Positions 59,307 to 64,000 of a DNA stretch of 64,000 bases are shown piece by piece. The translations under genes were made by a program, and so were the position numbers. The notes beneath the pieces were generated by a model. It made no database searches. It was not told where the DNA came from and worked only from the letters and a program-made list of their open reading frames with translations. The DNA is from CAYMLL01 sp964390645 (lineage in GTDB: Bacteria > Planctomycetota > UBA8108), in the NCBI GenBank assembly GCA_964390645.1, contig CAYMLL010000005.1:7428-71427 (forward strand), given 5' to 3'. Each line of letters starts with the position of its first letter. The stretch's first letter is position 1.

Positions 59307-62300
59307 ATGCATCGGACCGGACGAACGGGTGCGGGCGTGCTCGGCGTCGCCATCATCTGTGCGCTCTTCACATCCGCGCGGTTGGCAGCGCAGGTGCGGA
59401 TTTCGGAGATCCTGTACGACCCGATTCAGGGCGGAAGCTTCGAGTTCGTCGAGCTCCACAACCCCGGCGACGAGCCCGTGGGGCTCGGGGGCTGGCGCTT
59501 CACCGATGGCATCCGGCTCGTCCTTCCCGACGGCGCGATGATCGAGCCCGGCGGCTTCCTCGTCGTCGCGGCGGATCCCGAGGCGCTGCTCGGAGCCTAC
59601 GAGGGGCTCGCGGCGGAGCGGGTCGTCGGGCCGTACGACGGCAATCTCGCCAACGACGGCGAGCGGCTGACGATCGTGGACGGATCGGGCGCTGACGTCG
59701 AGAGTTTCACGTGGGATGACGACTCGCCGTGGGACTTCCTCCCCGATCTTTACGGCGCCTCGCTCGAGCGGCTCTGCTACAGCGAGGACGCCGCGCTGCC
59801 GCAGAACTGGCGCTCGGGTCACACGCCGCGCTCCGAGGACGACTTCGCCGGCTCGCCGGGAGCGGCGAACGATGTGTCGATCTGTCCTCCGGTGTTTCCC
59901 GCACGGCCGGCGGTGAAGCTGTCGGAGATCCTCTACCACGCCGTGCTCGAGGAGTCACTCGTCGAGACCCACGAGTTCGTCGAGATCCACAACAGTGGCG
60001 ACACTGCGGTCCCGCTCGCCGGCTGGCGACTGGCCGGCGGCATCGACTTCGAGTTTCCCGAGGGCGCGACGATCGAGGCCGGAGCCTTCGAGGTCATCGC
60101 GAAGAGTCCGGACCGCCTCGCGGAGGTGGAAGGCTACGGTCTCGAGCGGGAGAGACTCTTCGGGCCGTACGAGCGCGAGCTGGATAACGGTGGCGAGAAG
60201 GTGGCGATCATCGGCGCGGACGGTCAGGGCATCGAGTCGGTCACGTACGACGACAGCTTTCCCTGGCCGCTGGCGGCCGACGCGCTGGGTGCAGGTGTCA
60301 ACTGGCTCGACGAGGCCGTCCTGCCCCTCGAGCAACACCGCCACATGGGGATCTCTCTCGAGCGTGTCAGCCATGAGAGCGCAGCCGGACTCGTCGAGAG
60401 CTGGGCCCCCTCGCCGCTGGACGGCGCGACACCGGGTCAGGCGAACGTGTCGGCACGCGAGACGCCGCTTCCGGTCGTCGTCGACCTGCTGGCGATTCCG
60501 CGGGGTGCGACCTCGACCGATCAGCCGATCCGGGCCGATGAGGAGATCGTCGTCCAGGCGCGGTTCTCGCCCCGGGGTCCGGCCGCCGGAGTCAAGCTCG
60601 AGCTCTTCGTGGAGGACATCGTGCGCGATGACGAGGAGGTGACGGTTGTCGACATGTTCGACGACGGCGTCCAGGGTGGCGACGCCGTGCCCAACGACGG
60701 CGTCTACACGGCGGTGCTCGGGGGGCGTCCGGACAACACGATCGTGCGCTACCGCGTGCTCGCCGATCACGGCGACGGGCCGGTGCGAGCGACACCTCGA
60801 CCGTCCGATCCGAAGAGCTGGCACGCCTTCTTCGTCAGCCCCGTCGTCGACACGCAGACGCGCATCTACCGGCTCTTCATCGCTCCGCGCCCGTGGTCGC
60901 GTCTGTGGTCGAACATCCAGGGCGGACGTGTGCGTGGCTGCGCGCCGAGCCCGACGTGGAACGAGCGCGAGTTCGCGATCTTCGTCCACGATGGCCAGGT
61001 CCACGACTGTCGCGTGCGCTATCAGGGCAGCCGCTGGAATCGTGGCAACGGTCGCGGCATCTCCCGGTGGACGGGGCTGCGCCCGTCGTCGGGTCCGCTG
61101 ATGGCGCTCAGCTGGCGAATCTCGCTGCCTCGCTACGCCGGAGTCGATGGACGCGATGAGCTGACACTCAACAAGCTGACGCAGAGCTGTCCGGGCTTCA
61201 ACTCCACCGTCGGCTACCGTCTCTTCGCCGAGGTGGGGCTGCCGTCGACGCGCACGCGCTACATACGTCTCCACATCAACGGCAACTACTACCACTACAT
61301 GATCGAGTACGAGCGACCGGACGAGAACCTCATCCGTCGCTACAACCGCGAGAACGCCGACTGGCTTCCGGAAGGAAGGTCGGAGCCCATCGGCCACCTC
61401 TACAAGTCGGTCGGCTGCAACTGCGACGAGGGCCCTTACGGATGGGGTGACGCCCGGTTGCTTCGCGCTTCCTGCGGACACTCGGAGCTGACACGATACG
61501 CGACGACCTTTCCGCGCAAGACGCACGAGTGGGCGGATCACGTGGCCTTCAAGGATCTCATCGACGAGCTCCACCGCAGCTGGAACAACGGCCGGGGCAC
61601 CGTCGAGGCGCAACGCTCCTACTTCGAGACCCATTTCGACGTCGGGTTGCTGACGGACTACATCGCCGTGATGAACTGGCAGGTGCCGTTTGACGACATG
61701 TTCCAGAATCACTTCTGGTATCAGCGCATCAGTGACGGCAAGTGGTGCCTCGCGCCCTGGGATCTCGACCGCAACTTTGGCGAGTGGCAGGGGGCCAACT
61801 CCTCGATCCTGATGGGCATGCGTGGTGACTCCAGCAACCGTTCGGGCTGGTGGCACGTGCTCAAGGACTCGTTCTTGCGGGCCTACCGGGAGGAGTACGT
61901 CGACCGTCTCTTCGAGCTCAACAACACGCTCCTTCTTCCGGAGAACATCGACCGCTACGTCGACGATGCCGCGGCGATGGCGAGTCCTGCGGACGCGGCG
62001 GGGGCACCCGCGGGAGTCGCGTGCAACTTCACGTCGCGAGTCAGCTCGTTCAAGTCCTTCGCGCGGCAGCGACACACGGTGGTCAACCGCTTGATCGCCA
62101 ACGTCGACGTCGACGCGGGGGCGGATCAGACGGTGTTCGTCGGCTCCACTGTTCAGTTCGACGGATCCGGGTCGTCGCCGGAGCCTTCCGAGGAGATCTC
62201 GTACGTCTGGAGCGGCGGAATGACCGGCGCAACACCGACCATCGTCTTCGAGGAGGCGGGTGTCTACGAGGTGTTTCTCTCCGTGACCGTACGCGGCATC

Positions 62301-63155
62301 GAGTTCTCGGACTCGGTCGTCATCACCGTGCTGTCGCTTCCGGAGCAGGTCTTTCTCGAACGCGATGGGGTCGTCGTCATGGAAGCCGAGAGCTTCTGGA
62401 CCAATCAGCGCTACGAGAGCGAGGACACTTACTGGGAGGAGCGAATCGAGCGCGACGGCTACTCGGGAAGCGGCTACATGGAGGCCGTCGAGCTCACCCG
62501 CGACACGTTCCTGACCCGCTACGGCGGTGTCTCGCCGGAGCTCCGCTACGCGGTTCGCTTCCAGACGCCCGGAGAGTACCGTCTGTGGCTTCGTGGGTAC
62601 TCCTCGAGCACGTCGGCGGACAGCGTTCACGTCAACCTCGGAGGTGCTGTCCGGGGCGGTCGGGACGCCCAGGAGTTCGTCGTTGACGAGACGCAGTTCC
62701 TCTGGAGCGGCAACAACCGCCGTGACGATCCGCAGCTGATGACGATCCCCGCTCCAGGGCTCTATTTCCTGTCGATGTGGATTCGCGAGAGTGCCCAGAT
62801 CGTCGACAAGCTGATCCTGACGCAGGACATGGAGCTCACACCCGAGGGGATCGGGCCCGCAGAGAGCGAGCGGGAAGGGACTGGAGGTGGTGGAGAGTTC
62901 ATCCGCGCCGACGCGAACGACAACGGCCGCGTGGAGATCTCGGACGCGGTCGCGACGCTGCTGCATCTGTTCGCCGGTGAGGCGCACATCGCGTGTGTCG
63001 ATCACGCCGACTTCGACGACAGCGGGAGTCTCAATCTGAATGACGCGATCGGCACGCTGAACTTCCTCTTCCGGCGCGGGCCACCGCCTGCATTGCCGTT
63101 TCCGGAGGCCGGCCTCGACCGGACGGAAGATCCCTTCGACTGCGGTGACGCGTGA
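59307..63155 (+). CDS. Secreted CotH-kinase protein with LTD, PKD-like, carbohydrate-binding-like and dockerin-like modules
   Basis: A 1282-residue exported protein. AAGGAGG lies six bases before the ATG; the signal peptide is 1-31. Approximate order: two LTDs (30-190 and 203-380, 'EFVELHNPGDEPVGLGGWRF'), Ig-like domain (391-508), CotH kinase domain (516-930) with 'LAPWDLDRNFGEWQG' and 'YHYMIEYERPDENL', PKD-like domain (931-1009), a galactose-binding/carbohydrate-binding-like domain (1013-1174, 'VVVMEAESFWTNQRYES') and a dockerin-like doublet (1198-1258: 'DANDNGRVEISDAV', 'DFDDSGSLNLNDAI'). The tail 'PFPEAGLDRTEDPFDCGDA' resembles the tail of the cohesin-like protein at 51554-52444. A kinase with carbohydrate-binding modules suggests action at a cell surface or matrix; targets are unknown. 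Confidence 0.9.
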   Translation: MHRTGRTGAGVLGVAIICALFTSARLAAQVRISEILYDPIQGGSFEFVELHNPGDEPVGLGGWRFTDGIRLVLPDGAMIEPGGFLVVAADPEALLGAYEGLAAERVVGPYDGNLANDGERLTIVDGSGADVESFTWDDDSPWDFLPDLYGASLERLCYSEDAALPQNWRSGHTPRSEDDFAGSPGAANDVSICPPVFPARPAVKLSEILYHAVLEESLVETHEFVEIHNSGDTAVPLAGWRLAGGIDFEFPEGATIEAGAFEVIAKSPDRLAEVEGYGLERERLFGPYERELDNGGEKVAIIGADGQGIESVTYDDSFPWPLAADALGAGVNWLDEAVLPLEQHRHMGISLERVSHESAAGLVESWAPSPLDGATPGQANVSARETPLPVVVDLLAIPRGATSTDQPIRADEEIVVQARFSPRGPAAGVKLELFVEDIVRDDEEVTVVDMFDDGVQGGDAVPNDGVYTAVLGGRPDNTIVRYRVLADHGDGPVRATPRPSDPKSWHAFFVSPVVDTQTRIYRLFIAPRPWSRLWSNIQGGRVRGCAPSPTWNEREFAIFVHDGQVHDCRVRYQGSRWNRGNGRGISRWTGLRPSSGPLMALSWRISLPRYAGVDGRDELTLNKLTQSCPGFNSTVGYRLFAEVGLPSTRTRYIRLHINGNYYHYMIEYERPDENLIRRYNRENADWLPEGRSEPIGHLYKSVGCNCDEGPYGWGDARLLRASCGHSELTRYATTFPRKTHEWADHVAFKDLIDELHRSWNNGRGTVEAQRSYFETHFDVGLLTDYIAVMNWQVPFDDMFQNHFWYQRISDGKWCLAPWDLDRNFGEWQGANSSILMGMRGDSSNRSGWWHVLKDSFLRAYREEYVDRLFELNNTLLLPENIDRYVDDAAAMASPADAAGAPAGVACNFTSRVSSFKSFARQRHTVVNRLIANVDVDAGADQTVFVGSTVQFDGSGSSPEPSEEISYVWSGGMTGATPTIVFEEAGVYEVFLSVTVRGIEFSDSVVITVLSLPEQVFLERDGVVVMEAESFWTNQRYESEDTYWEERIERDGYSGSGYMEAVELTRDTFLTRYGGVSPELRYAVRFQTPGEYRLWLRGYSSSTSADSVHVNLGGAVRGGRDAQEFVVDETQFLWSGNNRRDDPQLMTIPAPGLYFLSMWIRESAQIVDKLILTQDMELTPEGIGPAESEREGTGGGGEFIRADANDNGRVEISDAVATLLHLFAGEAHIACVDHADFDDSGSLNLNDAIGTLNFLFRRGPPPALPFPEAGLDRTEDPFDCGDA

Positions 63156-63201
63156 TGCCTTCGTGACCCGCCGGGGTTCTGGCTCGCGTGGTCGTCCTCG
63201 C

Positions 63202-64000
63202 TCAGGCTTGACCTTCCACTCGTGATGTCTTGCCGACCACTCCGTGCCGCTTGCCCACCCGCGTGAACGCGTCGACCGCGCGATCGATGTGCCGGGGCTC
63301 GTGGGCGGCGGAAAGCTGCACGCGGATCCGCGCCTGCCCCTTCGGCACGACGGGATAGAAGAAGCCGATGACGTAGATGCCCTCGGTGAAGAGATCGCGC
63401 GCCATGTTCTGCGCGAGCTTCGCGTCGTGGAGCATGATCGGCACGATCGGGTGCTCGCCGGGGCGGATATCGAACCCTGCGTCGGTCATCGCGTCACGGA
63501 AGTGTCGGGTGTTCGCCTCCAGCCGGTCCCGCAGGGCTGTGGTGCTCGACAGAAGATCGAGCACGGCGATCGATGCGCGCGTGATCGCCGGAGCGAGGGT
63601 GTTGCTGAAGAGGTACGGGCGCGAGCGCTGGCGGAGCATCTCGATGATCTCGCGCCGTCCGGACGTGAACCCTCCAGACGCCCCGCCGAGAGCCTTGCCG
63701 AAGGTCCCGGTGATGATGTCCACGCGCCCCATGACTCCGCGATGCTCGTGAGTGCCGCGTCCGGTCTTGCCGAGGAAGCCGGTGGCGTGGCAGTCGTCGA
63801 TCATGACGAGAGCATCGTGGCGGTCGGCGAGGTCGCTGATCTCGTCGAGCCGCGCGATGTCGCCATCCATGCTGAACACGCCGTCGGTGACGATCATCCG
63901 GTGGCGTGCCGATCGATGCTCCAGGAGCGCGCGTTCGAGGTCCCCCATGTCGGCGTGCCGGAAGATCGCACGACCGGCCATCGTCAGCCGGATTCCGTCG
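63202..64000 (-). CDS. kbl: Glycine C-acetyltransferase (2-amino-3-ketobutyrate CoA ligase), 5' end cut by window edge
   Basis: PLP enzyme of threonine breakdown that converts 2-amino-3-ketobutyrate and CoA to glycine and acetyl-CoA. The C-terminal 265 codons are visible; the frame continues past the edge (the first residues seen are DGIRLTMAG). 'DGVFSMDGDIARLDEISDLA', 'DDCHATGFLGKTGRGTHEHR' and the PLP lysine region 'IITGTFGKALGGASGG' are characteristic, as are 'SRPYLFSNTLAPA' and 'PVVPKGQARIRVQLSAAHE'. The related 8-amino-7-oxononanoate synthase is less likely given the 'GRGTHEHRGV' and FSNTLAPA pattern. A threonine dehydrogenase gene, the usual partner, would lie outside the window. Confidence 0.93.
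   Translation of the reverse strand, partial: DGIRLTMAGRAIFRHADMGDLERALLEHRSARHRMIVTDGVFSMDGDIARLDEISDLADRHDALVMIDDCHATGFLGKTGRGTHEHRGVMGRVDIITGTFGKALGGASGGFTSGRREIIEMLRQRSRPYLFSNTLAPAITRASIAVLDLLSSTTALRDRLEANTRHFRDAMTDAGFDIRPGEHPIVPIMLHDAKLAQNMARDLFTEGIYVIGFFYPVVPKGQARIRVQLSAAHEPRHIDRAVDAFTRVGKRHGVVGKTSRVEGQA

Noticed and set aside
59955..63005. A 1016-codon open frame antisense to the CotH gene
   Set aside because: It is an effect of high GC and biased third positions; its translation is rich in Arg, Asp and Val without domains, and the sense strand has signal peptide, CotH and dockerin motifs.

Overview
The window is very GC-rich and densely coded. Its gene content points to a planctomycete-like bacterium (Planctomycetota or a close relative), probably from a metagenome assembly. 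The indicators are DUF1501 and DUF1549/DUF1553 proteins, many secreted PQQ-type beta-propellers, and very large exported CotH-kinase proteins with lamin-tail (LTD), PKD and dockerin-like modules. This assignment is inferred from gene families; there is no rRNA or other taxonomic marker here. I saw no tRNA, rRNA, CRISPR array, insertion sequence or phage gene. Three runs of ten N (9927-9936, 11672-11681, 21530-21539) are scaffold gaps.

Layout. 1-11821 is a minus-strand block: a giant propeller/methyltransferase protein, an RND exporter fused to a serine hydrolase, truB, a short DUF1549/DUF1553 protein and a DUF1501 protein cut by the window edge. 11913-22236 runs on the plus strand: cca, a secreted esterase, a DUF2071 protein, then a probable operon of FAD oxidoreductase, FHA-transmembrane protein and PQQ propeller. 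22371-27728 (minus) is the largest CotH/LTD/PKD/dockerin protein. 28056-32847 (plus) pairs a penicillin-acylase-family hydrolase with a HEAT-propeller protein. 33160-35070 (minus) is a sodium:solute symporter with a small membrane partner. 35244-41896 carries an N-formylglutamate-amidohydrolase-like protein, a macrodomain protein, an HD protein, aconitase and an M20 peptidase. 41990-44267 (minus) has an SRPBCC protein and a CehA/McbA-type PHP hydrolase interrupted by an in-frame TAG. 44381-63155 (plus) holds two more CotH proteins, a beta-barrel protein, a nucleotidyltransferase-transmembrane fusion, a cohesin/dockerin-like protein interrupted by TGA, a methyltransferase, a full-length PSD1/DUF1549/DUF1553 protein, an ExbD-like protein and a HEAT/VWA protein. 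The right edge cuts kbl (minus).

How the genes fit together. Housekeeping genes (truB, cca, acnA, kbl) are scattered among a large investment in the cell envelope. Four proteins (three CotH proteins and one cohesin-like protein) end in the same kind of dockerin-like doublet followed by a cysteine-bearing tail, so they may share a sorting or attachment route. Several domain fusions are unusual: RND plus beta-lactamase-like hydrolase, propeller plus methyltransferase plus propeller, and nucleotidyltransferase plus transmembrane plus outer domain.

Sequence quality. At all three N gaps the two flanks are error-laden copies of one another, so the genes are probably intact and the gaps are unmerged overlaps. 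A G/T-rich patch inside acnA looks like the same artefact without Ns. Apparent protein oddities at those places should not be read as biology.
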